From positions 1 to 46,297 of the forward strand of contig JAIXTE010000080.1 in the NCBI GenBank assembly GCA_027484315.1: a DNA stretch of 46,297 bases, read 5' to 3'. A program made the translations under genes and the position numbers. The notes below the pieces were generated by a model that was not told where the DNA came from, searched no databases, and saw only the letters and a list, made by a program, of their open reading frames with translations. Origin of the DNA: Burkholderiales bacterium. Lineage in GTDB: Bacteria; Pseudomonadota; Gammaproteobacteria; Burkholderiales; Burkholderiaceae_B. Below are positions 37,823 through 46,297 of this stretch, piece by piece; within the stretch, counting starts at the first letter, position 1; each line of letters begins with the position of its first letter.

Positions 37823-40279
37823 ATGCTGATGTCCGTCAAAAAACAGAAACTGGTGGTGGTGGGTAACGGCATGGCCGGTATCCGAGTGGTGGAAGAGCTG
37901 ATCAAGCTCGCGCCTGAACTGTACGACATCACGGTGTTTGGCGCAGAACCGCATCCCAATTACAACCGAATCATGCTTTCGCCTGTGCTGGCTGGAGAGC
38001 AGAAGTTCGAAGAAATCGTGCTGAACGACTGGGACTGGTACACCAGCAACAACATTACCTTGCACGTGGGGCGCGAAGTCACCGAGATTGATCGTGTAAA
38101 AAGGTTGGTGAAATGTGTCGATGGCACCACCGCTGAATACGATCGCCTATTGCTGGCAACCGGCTCGAATTCATTCATTTTGCCAGTACCCGGTTCAAAC
38201 TTGCCAGGCGTGATTGGCTACCGCGACATTGCAGACACCGAAGCCATGCTCGGTGCTGCCAAACAATACAAGAAAGCAGTGGTGATTGGCGGTGGCCTGC
38301 TGGGTCTGGAAGCGGCCAATGGCTTGGCTTTGCAGGGTATGGACGTGTCTGTGGTGCACCTGCCCACCTGGTTGATGGAACGGCAGCTGGACCCCGTTGC
38401 TGCTGGCTTGTTGCAGAAAAGTCTCGAAAGCAAGGGTCTGAAGTTTTTGCTGGCCAAGAATACCAAGGCCTTGCATGCCGGTGACGATGGCCGTGTTTCA
38501 AAAATCGAATTCACGGATGGCGAAGTTCACGACGCCGACCTGGTGGTGATGGCGGTGGGCATTCGCCCCAATGACAAACTGGCTGCCAGCAGTGGCCTGC
38601 ACTGCAACCGCGGCGTGGTGGTCAGCGACACACTGCAAACCATTACCGACCCGAAAATTTACTCAGTCGGCGAATGTGCCAGCCACAGGGGTATTGCTTA
38701 CGGTTTGGTCGCACCCTTGTTCGAGCAGGCCAAGGTATGTGCCAACCATTTGGCGCAATTTGGCATTGGCCGTTATGAAGGTTCGGTCACCTCCACCAAG
38801 CTGAAAGTCACCGGCGTGGATTTGTTCTCCGCAGGCAATTTCATGGGCGGCGAGGGGTGCGAAGAATTGCTGCTTTCCGACCCGATTGGTGGTGTGTACA
38901 AGAAGTTGGTCATCAAGGAAGACAAGCTGGTGGGGGCCTGCCTGTACGGCGACACGGCAGACGGTTCCTGGTACTTCAAGCTGATGCGCGAAGGAAAGGC
39001 TGTTGGTGAAATTCGCGACAAGCTGATGTTCGGCCAGAACAACATTGGCGACACTGGGCATGAAGGCCAAAGTCAGGCCAGCAAAATGGCCGATACGGAT
39101 GAAGTGTGCGGTTGCAATGGCGTGTGCAAGGGCACCATTGTTCAAGCCATCAAGACCAAAGGTTTGTTCACCATTGAAGAAGTGCGCAAGCACACCAAGG
39201 CCAGTGCATCCTGTGGTTCCTGCACGGGCTTGTGTGAACAGATCTTGATGAGCACTGCAGGTGCAGATTATTCTGCAACACCAAAAACCAAGCCCATGTG
39301 TGGTTGCACCGACCATGGCCACCAGGCTGTGCGCGACATGGTGTTCAAACACCACCTGTTGACCAAGGAAGAAGTGTTTTCCACCATGAACTGGCGCACC
39401 CCCAATGGTTGCGCAAGCTGCCGCCCGGCGGTGAATTATTACCTGATCAGTTCCTGGCCTGGCGAGGCGGTGGATGATCCACAAAGCCGCTTCATCAATG
39501 AGCGTGCACACGCCAACATTCAGAAAGACAAAACCTATTCGGTGGTGCCCCGCATGTGGGGTGGTGAAACCACGGCAGCCGAATTGCGCCGCATTGCAGA
39601 CGTGGTCGACAAGTTCAACATACCCACTGTGAAGGTAACTGGCGGCCAGCGCATTGATTTGCTGGGCGTGAAGAAAGAAGATTTGCAGGCCGTGTGGAAA
39701 GACCTCGACATGCCTTGTGGCCATGCCTATGCCAAGGGCCTGCGAACTGTAAAAACATGCGTGGGCAGCGAATGGTGCCGCTTTGGCACGCAAGACAGCA
39801 CACAGATGGGCAAAGACCTTGAACATGCCCTGTTCAAAATGTACGCGCCGCACAAGGTGAAACTTGCCGTGTCGGGTTGCCCGCGCAACTGCGCGGAAAG
39901 CGGCATCAAGGATGTCGGCGTGATTGGTGTGGACTCGGGTTGGGAAATTTATGTCGGCGGCAACGGCGGTATCAAGACCGAAGTGGCCCAGTTCTTGTGC
40001 CGGGTTAAAACTTCCGATGAGGTGCTGGCTGTCAGCGGTGCATTTTTGCAGTTGTACCGCAAGGAAGCCTGGTACCTGGAGCGCACGGTGCATTACCTGG
40101 CGCGTGTGGGGCTGGATCATGTCAAGGCACGGGTGATTGACGATGTGGCCAACCGCGATGCGCTGTGGGCCGAGCTACAAGCTGCGCTGGCTATTGAAGA
40201 AGACCCATGGCACAAGCCTGAACAAGCGCAGGTTGATTTGCGCCAGTTCATTCCTATCACACTGGCGGAGGTGGTCTAA
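37823..40279 (+). CDS. nirB: Assimilatory nitrite reductase [NAD(P)H], large subunit
   Basis: Reduces nitrite to ammonium in the cytoplasm using NAD(P)H, with FAD, iron-sulfur and siroheme cofactors. 818 residues from the ATG at 37823 (37829 is also possible); the frame is open upstream through the leader but the terminator lies there. The N-terminal FAD/NAD oxidoreductase domain starts VVVGNGMAGIRVVEEL and includes VVIGGGLLGLEAANGL. BFD-type [2Fe-2S] Cys pairs (CGCNGVCKG with CGSCTGLC) lie near residue 428. The C-terminal siroheme/4Fe-4S ligands are CVGSEWC (about 645) and CPRNC (about 684). Its stop overlaps the nirD start. Confidence 0.96.
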   Translation: MLMSVKKQKLVVVGNGMAGIRVVEELIKLAPELYDITVFGAEPHPNYNRIMLSPVLAGEQKFEEIVLNDWDWYTSNNITLHVGREVTEIDRVKRLVKCVDGTTAEYDRLLLATGSNSFILPVPGSNLPGVIGYRDIADTEAMLGAAKQYKKAVVIGGGLLGLEAANGLALQGMDVSVVHLPTWLMERQLDPVAAGLLQKSLESKGLKFLLAKNTKALHAGDDGRVSKIEFTDGEVHDADLVVMAVGIRPNDKLAASSGLHCNRGVVVSDTLQTITDPKIYSVGECASHRGIAYGLVAPLFEQAKVCANHLAQFGIGRYEGSVTSTKLKVTGVDLFSAGNFMGGEGCEELLLSDPIGGVYKKLVIKEDKLVGACLYGDTADGSWYFKLMREGKAVGEIRDKLMFGQNNIGDTGHEGQSQASKMADTDEVCGCNGVCKGTIVQAIKTKGLFTIEEVRKHTKASASCGSCTGLCEQILMSTAGADYSATPKTKPMCGCTDHGHQAVRDMVFKHHLLTKEEVFSTMNWRTPNGCASCRPAVNYYLISSWPGEAVDDPQSRFINERAHANIQKDKTYSVVPRMWGGETTAAELRRIADVVDKFNIPTVKVTGGQRIDLLGVKKEDLQAVWKDLDMPCGHAYAKGLRTVKTCVGSEWCRFGTQDSTQMGKDLEHALFKMYAPHKVKLAVSGCPRNCAESGIKDVGVIGVDSGWEIYVGGNGGIKTEVAQFLCRVKTSDEVLAVSGAFLQLYRKEAWYLERTVHYLARVGLDHVKARVIDDVANRDALWAELQAALAIEEDPWHKPEQAQVDLRQFIPITLAEVV

Positions 40280-40650
40280 TGTCGGCTTCATTACTTGAGG
40301 AACAGAAGGAAATTCAGATGGAATGGATCAACATTTGCGCGGTGGAAGACATCCCCGTGCTGGGGTCAAGAATCGTGCGCCGCCCCGTTGGGCAGGACAT
40401 TGCAATTTTCCGCAACAGCGAGCAGCAGGTGTTTGCACTTCTGGATGAGTGCCCACACAAGAAAGGCCCCTTGAGTCAGGGAATTGTTCATGGCACCACC
40501 GTGACCTGCCCCTTGCACAACTGGCAAATCGGTTTGGCTGATGGCTGCGCCCGTGAACCTGATGAAGGTTGCACTGCCAAGTTTGCTGTACAAGTGATTG
40601 ACGGCCGCGTGCACCTGAAAACCAGCGAAGTGAAAAGCCACGGTATTTGA
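40279..40650 (+). CDS. nirD: Nitrite reductase small subunit (Rieske-like)
   Basis: The small partner of NirB. 123 residues. It keeps a Rieske-type [2Fe-2S] ligand set, CPHKKGPLSQG and CPLHNW. The ATG at 40279 overlaps the nirB stop as TAATG, which suggests translational coupling. An internal ATG at 40318 (MEWINIC) would give the more usual length of about 110 and cannot be excluded. Confidence 0.95.
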   Translation: MSASLLEEQKEIQMEWINICAVEDIPVLGSRIVRRPVGQDIAIFRNSEQQVFALLDECPHKKGPLSQGIVHGTTVTCPLHNWQIGLADGCAREPDEGCTAKFAVQVIDGRVHLKTSEVKSHGI

Positions 40651-40713
40651 AAATCACGGTGTTTAAAAATCACTGTGTTTAATTAGCGCCCCAAGTTTTA
40701 TAAAGCCATTTCA

Positions 40714-43608
40714 ATGACCGAATTGCTGCAGCCCATTCAAAGCACCAAGACAACCTGCCCGTATTGCGGCGTGGGTTGTGGTGTAGTGGTGCGCACGCAA
40801 GCCGGAAAAATCATTGATGTGAAAGGCGATGAAACACACCCGGCCAACTGGGGCAAGCTGTGCAGCAAAGGCAGCAAGCTGGCGGAAACCGCCACTGAAA
40901 ATGTGTATGGCCAGGTGCGCGCAAGCCAGCCCCTGTTGCGCATTCAGCGCGACCAGCCCGTCGCACCCACGGACTGGAACACGGCGCTTGATTTCACCGC
41001 AAAAGAATTTGCAAGGCTGATTGCCACTTACGGGCCAGACAGTGTCGGGTTCTACATCAGCGGCCAGTTGCTGACTGAAGACTATTACGTGTTCAACAAG
41101 CTCGCCAAGGGGCTCATTGGTACCAATAACATCGACACCAATTCCCGCCTTTGCATGAGCAGTGCGGTCAGTGGTTACAAGCGCACGCTCGGTGCAGATG
41201 CACCGCCTTGCAATTACGATGATTTGGCCTTGGCAGATTGCGTGTTCATTGCAGGTTCCAACATGGCGTATGCGCACCCAGTGGCCTACCGCAGGCTTGA
41301 AGTAGCGCGTGCCGCGATGCCGGGTCACAAGCTGATTGTGGTGGACCCACGTGTTACTGACACAGCAGCCATGGCCGACTTGCATTTGAAAATACAGCCC
41401 GGCACGGATGTGATGTTGTTCAACGCCATGCTGCACGTGATGATGCAAAACGGCTGGCTGGACATGGCCACCATCAACAAACACACCGAAGGCTTTGACG
41501 CCATGGTCAAAGGCCTGGCCGATTACACACCGCGCCTTGCGGCCAGTGTGTGCGGGGTTCCCGAGGCGGATATTGTTACAGCCGCCACCTGGTTCGCCCA
41601 AAGCAGCAGGACACTCTCCCTGTACTGCCAAGGGTTGAACCAGGCCACCACGGGAACCGACAAGAACACGGCATTGATTGCACTGCACCTGGCGACCGGT
41701 CATATTGGCCGGGAAGGTGCAGGCCCGTTTTCACTGACAGGCCAGCCCAATGCCATGGGCGGTCGCGAAGTGGGTGGCCTGTCTACCTTGTTGCCTGCGC
41801 ACCGCGAATTGAACAACCCAGCCCACGTGGCGGAAGTAGCGGCCTTCTGGGGTGTGAAGCAAATCAGCAGCACATCCGGTTCCAGCGCAGTTGAAATGTT
41901 TGACCAACTGGAGCAGGGCAAAATCAAGGCTGTTTGGGTGGCTTGTACCAACCCCGCCCATTCACTGCCCAATTCGCAAAAAGTGGCGCGTGCCTTGCAA
42001 AACGCCGAACTGGTTGTTGTGCAAGATGCCTATTTGACACCGGCCACTGTGCAGTACGCTGATGTGCTGCTGCCCGCTACCACCTGGGGTGAAAAGGAAG
42101 GCACGGTCACCAACAGCGAGCGGCGAATCAGCCGCGTGCGGCCTGCCATGCCTGCTTATTGCGAATCGAAAAACGACTGGCAAATTGTGGTGGATTTTGC
42201 CCAACGGCTTGAGCAGGAATTGCTCAAGCTGGGCGTGGAAAGCCCGCGCCTCGATTGTCCACAAATTGATAGCCCAAACATTGAAGGTTCCCAACCGGCT
42301 GCTGCGGGCAAAGCTTTTTTGCACTACAGCACGGTTGAAGAAATTTTCAACGAGCACCGCGAAACCACGCGGGGCCGTGATCTGGACATTACTGGTTTAA
42401 GTTATGCGGTGTTGGAGACAATCGGGCCGCAACAGTGGCCCATGCCTGAAGGTGAAGCCCAAGGCAAAGCCCGCCTGTACGAAGATGGGGTCTACCCCAC
42501 AGCCACAGGCCGGGCAAAATTCGTGTTCGCCCCATATGAAGCTGTGGCCGAAGAAGCCGACGCGCGCTTTCCCTGGCGCCTGAACACAGGGCGTTTGCGT
42601 GACCAATGGCACGGTGCAAGCCGAACCGGCACGCTGGCCGAATTTTTTTCGCATGAAGCAGAGCCTGTCATTTGCCTGCACCCGGCCGATTTCAAACGGC
42701 TAAGCCTGACACCCAACAGTTGGGTGTCGGTGAAGTCCCGCCGCGCCACCATTACCTTGCGTGCAAAAGCCGATGAGTCGGTGGCACGCAACCAGGCTGT
42801 GCTGCCCATGCACTGGGGCCCTGAATTTTTTGGTGGCAAGGCCGGTGTGGGCGGTGTGAATGCACTCACTACCGAGGCTTTTGACCCGTATTCAAAACAA
42901 CCGGAATTGAAACATTCCGCAGTCAACATTCAGCGTGTGCACTTGCCTTGGCAGGTTATCGTGTTTGTTCACAGCAAAAAGTGGCTTAGCCTGTGGCAGC
43001 AGGCCCGTGCCCTGTACCCGGAATTTGATGCAGCGGTCTGCGTGCCTGTTGGGCGTGAACAAGCCGGTGTTTTGTTCCGTGCGGCCTGCGCAGAAGCACC
43101 CGCCAAGGACGTGATTGACCGCCTGCAAGCCTTGTTTGAATGCGATGGCAGTGACGTCATGGTGTATTCCGACCCGAAAACCGGTGTGCGCCGTCGTATT
43201 GGCTTGTCTGTACACACAGCGGTGTGCGCAACAGGGACAGAACAAACAGCCACCCTCACCAAGGTATTGCTTGCGGGCAACATTGAATCTGAAGGTTGGC
43301 TGCGCAATTGTTTTGATTCGCAACTGGACGTGATGCCCTGGCGCAGTTTTCTGCTGGCCCCAGCCAGTCAGCCGCCGGGCGTACAAACCCAAGCTGTGCA
43401 AATGGTGTGCAATTGTATCGGCGTTTCACGGCAGGCCATGGAGGCTGGGCTTGCCATCGCTTGCGCCAAAGAACCGGGTTCCAGTGAAGCAGAACAACTG
43501 GCCAGTCTTCAAGCCAGCTTGAAATGTGGGACCCAATGTGGTTCCTGCGTACCTGAAATTCGCAAACTCATTCGCGCACAGTCCAGCCTTGTTACAATAG
43601 CGCCTTAG
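40714..43608 (+). CDS. nasA: Assimilatory nitrate reductase catalytic subunit
   Basis: A cytoplasmic molybdopterin enzyme that reduces nitrate to nitrite for NirBD. 964 residues. The N-terminal 4Fe-4S motif is CPYCGVGCG (from about residue 15) with the fourth Cys in GKLCSKG. Molybdopterin-domain motifs include NIDTNSRLCMSSAVSGYKR, GSNMAYAHPV, TGQPNAMGGREVGG and NTGRLRDQWH. A C-terminal BFD-like [2Fe-2S] domain (about 895-955) has CNCIGVS and CGTQCGSC, as in NasA proteins that take electrons from a separate reductase. There is no signal peptide. It follows nirD by 63 nt, where a small direct repeat (AAATCACGGTGTTTA then AAATCACTGTGTTTA) is present. Confidence 0.96.
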   Translation: MTELLQPIQSTKTTCPYCGVGCGVVVRTQAGKIIDVKGDETHPANWGKLCSKGSKLAETATENVYGQVRASQPLLRIQRDQPVAPTDWNTALDFTAKEFARLIATYGPDSVGFYISGQLLTEDYYVFNKLAKGLIGTNNIDTNSRLCMSSAVSGYKRTLGADAPPCNYDDLALADCVFIAGSNMAYAHPVAYRRLEVARAAMPGHKLIVVDPRVTDTAAMADLHLKIQPGTDVMLFNAMLHVMMQNGWLDMATINKHTEGFDAMVKGLADYTPRLAASVCGVPEADIVTAATWFAQSSRTLSLYCQGLNQATTGTDKNTALIALHLATGHIGREGAGPFSLTGQPNAMGGREVGGLSTLLPAHRELNNPAHVAEVAAFWGVKQISSTSGSSAVEMFDQLEQGKIKAVWVACTNPAHSLPNSQKVARALQNAELVVVQDAYLTPATVQYADVLLPATTWGEKEGTVTNSERRISRVRPAMPAYCESKNDWQIVVDFAQRLEQELLKLGVESPRLDCPQIDSPNIEGSQPAAAGKAFLHYSTVEEIFNEHRETTRGRDLDITGLSYAVLETIGPQQWPMPEGEAQGKARLYEDGVYPTATGRAKFVFAPYEAVAEEADARFPWRLNTGRLRDQWHGASRTGTLAEFFSHEAEPVICLHPADFKRLSLTPNSWVSVKSRRATITLRAKADESVARNQAVLPMHWGPEFFGGKAGVGGVNALTTEAFDPYSKQPELKHSAVNIQRVHLPWQVIVFVHSKKWLSLWQQARALYPEFDAAVCVPVGREQAGVLFRAACAEAPAKDVIDRLQALFECDGSDVMVYSDPKTGVRRRIGLSVHTAVCATGTEQTATLTKVLLAGNIESEGWLRNCFDSQLDVMPWRSFLLAPASQPPGVQTQAVQMVCNCIGVSRQAMEAGLAIACAKEPGSSEAEQLASLQASLKCGTQCGSCVPEIRKLIRAQSSLVTIAP

Positions 43609-43635
43609 TTTCAACTTAGGCTCCAATTCAGCGCC

Positions 43636-44610
43636 ATGATCAAACCTGTTCATACAGAGCCTTTTTCCTGCGCACCGTTCATCAAGGAAATTGGCCGCGG
43701 AAAAGATGGCGCTCGCGGCTTGTCCCGTGAACAAGCCAAGGCCCTGTACGGTGCCATCCTGCGTGGTGAGGTGTCAGAGTTCGAGTTGGGCGCTGTGCTG
43801 ATCGCACTGCGCGTCAAGGGCGAAAGCCACGATGAGCTGATCGGTTTCCTGGATGCGATCGCCGAGCATTGGCCCACTGAAAGCGATTCTCCCCATTTTT
43901 ACACCTTGCAGGCCTTGAATAGCCAGTCGATCAACAACGACAAGCCAGTGGTGGTTATACCCAGTTACAACGGCGCGCGGCGCAAACCGAATTTCACCCC
44001 TTTGTTGGCTGGTTTGCTGGCGCAGCAGGGTTACCCGGTGTTGGTGCATGGCCTGGAAAATGACTTCACCGGCCGTGTCACCAGTGCTCAGGTATTCTCC
44101 CACTTGAATTGGGGTGAGGTTGATTTGGCGCACCCGGCACCCGTGTACCTGCCCATGGCGCACATCTACCCACGCATTGAAGCGTTGTTGCAAACCCGGA
44201 AAATTCTGGGTGTGCGCAGTTGCACCCATACACTGGTCAAGCTGATGATGCCCAGTGCGTTCAGCAATGCCCTTCTGGTCACCAGTTACACGCACCCCGA
44301 ATTCTGGCACCTGCAACGCGACGTGTTGTGTGCAATGGGCCAAACGGCCCTAGTATTACGTGGGCATGAAGGCGAACCAGTGGCCGCCCCTTACCGCGCA
44401 CCCCGCATGGATGGTGTCAAGGCAGGTAGTACCTGGTGCATCGCTGAACCGGAAAGCCTGTTCACCGAACAACCCGACCCGAATCCCGAAATTGACGCAG
44501 AGTCAACCGCACGCCTGATCGAGGTCTGGTTGAACAACCCCCAGGAAATGCCCCACGGTTTTGCCCGCCAGCTTGCCGCCATTGAAGCAGTACGCCATGC
44601 AGCAGTTTGA
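43636..44610 (+). CDS. ybiB: YbiB/TrpD2-family protein (anthranilate phosphoribosyltransferase-like)
   Basis: 324 residues, the TrpD2 length. The N-terminal helical domain (GLSREQAKALYGAILRGEVSEFELGAVLIALRVKGES) and the later VVVIPSYNGARRKPNFTPLLAGLLA and YPVLVHGLEN correspond to the TrpD fold, but the phosphoribosyl-binding GTGGD motif is replaced by PSYNGAR. YbiB of E. coli binds nucleic acid and lacks TrpD activity; I assume the same here. It lies 27 nt after nasA and is probably in its operon; ybiB next to nitrate assimilation genes is common in this group. Confidence 0.88.
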   Translation: MIKPVHTEPFSCAPFIKEIGRGKDGARGLSREQAKALYGAILRGEVSEFELGAVLIALRVKGESHDELIGFLDAIAEHWPTESDSPHFYTLQALNSQSINNDKPVVVIPSYNGARRKPNFTPLLAGLLAQQGYPVLVHGLENDFTGRVTSAQVFSHLNWGEVDLAHPAPVYLPMAHIYPRIEALLQTRKILGVRSCTHTLVKLMMPSAFSNALLVTSYTHPEFWHLQRDVLCAMGQTALVLRGHEGEPVAAPYRAPRMDGVKAGSTWCIAEPESLFTEQPDPNPEIDAESTARLIEVWLNNPQEMPHGFARQLAAIEAVRHAAV

Positions 44611-45826
44611 TGTTGTTGTAATTGGCGCAGGCGCCGCAGGTTTGATGTGTGCCGCAAAGGCCGGGCAGGGTGGTTTGCGTGTGGCGTTGCTGGATCACAG
44701 TGAAAAGCTGGCCGAGAAAATCCGCATCAGCGGGGGTGGGCGCTGCAACTTCACCAATGTGAATGTGTCAGAGGAAAACTTCATTTCCGAAAATCCACGT
44801 TTTGCGCGCGCAGCGCTGGCCCGCTACACGCCGGCAGATTTTATTTCACTGGTAAAGCAGTACAACATCCCTTTTCACGAAAAGCACAAGGGCCAGTTGT
44901 TCTGCGACCGAAAAAGCGATGACATCATCGACATGCTGGCTGCCGAATGCAATGCAGGCAAGGTCAAGTGGTTTAGGCCACACAGCGTAAGCGCCGTTGA
45001 GCACGATGGCACCCAGTTCAAATTGGCAACCACTGCAGGCCCTCTTCAGGCACGCCACCTCGTGGTTGCCACCGGGGGCTTACCCGTACCTAAAATTGGC
45101 GCCACCGATTTCGGCATGAAACTGGCCAAGCAGTTTGGGCATTCACTGGTGGATCAACGCCCTGCGCTGGTCCCGTTAACCTTTGATTCTGTACTGTGGG
45201 AACCCTTTGTCGAGTTGGCCGGCGTGGCCTTGCCTGTGTCAAGCCGCGGCAGTGAGTCCCAGGCGCCGTGGTTTGATGAAGACTTGTTGTTCACCCACCG
45301 GGGCCTCAGTGGCCCGGCCGTGTTGCAGGCGTCCACGTATTGGAACCCGGGCAAGCCTATCACCCTGAACCTGTGTGGCAAGCCCGTGGATGCTGCCCAA
45401 CTACAAACCGAATTGCTGCAAGCCACGGTAGGGGCCCGTGCCAATGTTGACAACTGGTTTGCGGCCCAAGTGCCCCATTGGCCCAAGCGGCTGGTGCAGG
45501 CTTGGCTGAACAAGCCCGAGTTGCAGGCTGTGGCAGGGCGCAAAGTGGCTGAGCTGGGCAAAAAGCAATTGGGGCCTTTGGCGCAGGCGCTGGCCACCTG
45601 GCAGGTGGTGCCCAGTGGCACGGAAGGATACAAAAAAGCCGAGGTGATGCGTGGTGGCGTCAGTACCACCGATTTGCAGCCTAAAACCCTGGAATCCCGC
45701 AAAACACCCGGCCTGTATTTTATTGGCGAAGTGGTGGATGTAACCGGTTGGCTGGGTGGGTACAACTTCCAGTGGGCCTGGGCCAGTGGAACCACCGCAG
45801 CGCTTGCCATATTGGGTCAAAAATAA
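44597..45826 (+). CDS. YhiN/HI0933-family flavoprotein (NAD(P)/FAD-dependent oxidoreductase)
   Basis: 409 residues. An N-terminal dinucleotide-binding motif VVVIGAGAAGLMCAAKAGQ is followed by the family signature EKIRISGGGRCNFTN. The middle contains LVVATGGLPVPKIGATDFG and FTHRGLSGPAVLQAS. The C-terminal FAD motif is PGLYFIGEVVDVTGWLGGYNFQWAWASG. The ATG at 44597 overlaps the end of ybiB by 14 nt, suggesting co-translation. The physiological substrate of the family is not settled. Confidence 0.92.
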   Translation: MQQFDVVVIGAGAAGLMCAAKAGQGGLRVALLDHSEKLAEKIRISGGGRCNFTNVNVSEENFISENPRFARAALARYTPADFISLVKQYNIPFHEKHKGQLFCDRKSDDIIDMLAAECNAGKVKWFRPHSVSAVEHDGTQFKLATTAGPLQARHLVVATGGLPVPKIGATDFGMKLAKQFGHSLVDQRPALVPLTFDSVLWEPFVELAGVALPVSSRGSESQAPWFDEDLLFTHRGLSGPAVLQASTYWNPGKPITLNLCGKPVDAAQLQTELLQATVGARANVDNWFAAQVPHWPKRLVQAWLNKPELQAVAGRKVAELGKKQLGPLAQALATWQVVPSGTEGYKKAEVMRGGVSTTDLQPKTLESRKTPGLYFIGEVVDVTGWLGGYNFQWAWASGTTAALAILGQK

Positions 45827-46004
45827 TTGAAACCTCTTGAGGAAATCTTCTTTGCCATGGTAGTATCTTCGTCTTTGCCAGATTCTTGGCGGTAACTCTT
45901 TGCTCCTGCGCATTCGGTTTTTCAAAATTACTTTGTAAAATCAGCGGTTTAGAGTGACGGGGTTTCTAACCACAAACAATTTACGAACAATCGATTGGAG
46001 CCTT

Positions 46005-46217
46005 ATGCCAAACGTTCGCGTTAAAGAAAACGAGCCATTTGAAGTTGCACTGCGTCGCTTCAAGCGCACTATTGAAAAAACTGGTCTGCTGACTGAACTG
46101 CGCTCACGCGAGTTCTACGAAAAGCCAACTGCTGAGCGCAAGCGCATGAAAGCAGCAGCTGTAAAGCGTCACTACAAGCGCCTGCGCAGCCAGATGTTGC
46201 CCAAGAAGATGTATTAA
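46005..46217 (+). CDS. rpsU: 30S ribosomal protein S21
   Basis: 70 residues, [20 protein letters not shown] then [17 protein letters not shown]. The ATG at 46005 has GGAG at 45997-46000. The 178-nt region upstream (45827-46004) holds a possible -10 element TAAAAT at 45936-45941 with a poor -35 element, and nothing else I can name. The next gene is yqeY-like, the usual rpsU neighbour in this group. Confidence 0.97.
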   Translation: MPNVRVKENEPFEVALRRFKRTIEKTGLLTELRSREFYEKPTAERKRMKAAAVKRHYKRLRSQMLPKKMY

Positions 46218-46236
46218 TCAGTTGATGTAATTGTTT

Positions 46237-46297
46237 ATGTCACTGAAAGCAAAAATTCTTGAAGACATCAAGCTGGCCATGAAGGCCCGTGAGCAAG
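46237..46297 (+). CDS. YqeY/GatB-like protein, N-terminal fragment
   Basis: The first 20 codons read MSLKAKILEDIKLAMKAREQ, the typical start of YqeY-family proteins, which share a domain with the amidotransferase subunit GatB. The gene runs off the right edge. It starts 19 nt after rpsU, a common arrangement upstream of dnaG. Confidence 0.88.
   Translation, partial: MSLKAKILEDIKLAMKAREQ

Noticed and set aside
38663..40120. A long open frame on the strand opposite nirB.
   Set aside because: It is antisense to a clear, motif-rich gene and resembles no known protein; a GC-biased shadow.
40711..41703. A long open frame on the strand opposite nasA.
   Set aside because: It mirrors the nasA coding sequence and has no ribosome site or family motifs.

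Overview
The window looks like a chromosomal segment of a betaproteobacterium, most likely Burkholderiales. The reasons are the double-length UvrA, the glcDEF, nirB-nirD-nasA-ybiB and rpsU-yqeY arrangements, and a moderate GC content. A Limnobacter-like genome is my best guess at genus level, with low confidence. The core genes are ordinary: the end of a DAHP synthase gene (aroG), uvrA, plsY, xerD, pdxH, glcDEF, tsaD, nirBD-nasA-ybiB, a YhiN-type flavoprotein, rpsU and the start of a yqeY-like gene.

Between these core genes sits a second population of genes that look like secreted, host-directed proteins. They are two leucine-rich-repeat (LRR) proteins, four small helical proteins, a eukaryote-like ubiquitin-specific protease (USP), two very large paralogous proteins with two companions, one small minus-strand protein, and a coiled-coil protein with a membrane hairpin. 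Nearly every one of these units is preceded by the same bipartite promoter element, GGAACY, 15-16 bases, then (C/T)(C/T)ACNNA. This is the HrpL-type 'hrp box' used by ECF sigma factors that control type III secretion. I count eleven sites. Four of them match GGAACY-N15-CCACNNA perfectly, and all lie about 20-60 nt before a start codon. No secretion apparatus gene is in the window, so the secretion route is inferred. The window therefore appears to hold a dispersed effector regulon, and this is its main novelty.

Layout: 1-7.8 kb holds the aroG end and a cluster of effector-like genes shaped by a tandem duplication, which left a chimeric pseudogene made of a small-effector start fused to an aroG 3' fragment. 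7.9-10.6 kb is the USP gene. 10.7-11.2 kb is another small effector. 11.3-17.0 kb is the double UvrA. 17.1-26.8 kb holds four effector-like genes, two of them large paralogs. 26.8-29.7 kb is plsY/xerD (minus), pdxH and a metallopeptidase. 29.75-30.2 kb is a small regulon gene on the minus strand. 30.3-34.1 kb is glcDEF (minus). 34.2-36.4 kb is the coiled-coil/membrane-hairpin regulon gene. 36.4-37.5 kb is tsaD (minus). 37.5-44.6 kb is the nitrate/nitrite assimilation operon. 44.6-46.3 kb is the flavoprotein, rpsU and yqeY.

The nitrate operon has a fully readable control region: a candidate NtrC enhancer, a textbook sigma-54 promoter, two hexaloop hairpins of the ANTAR (NasT) type, and an intrinsic terminator that overlaps the second hairpin. 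This predicts nitrogen-limitation control at initiation and nitrate-dependent antitermination in the leader.
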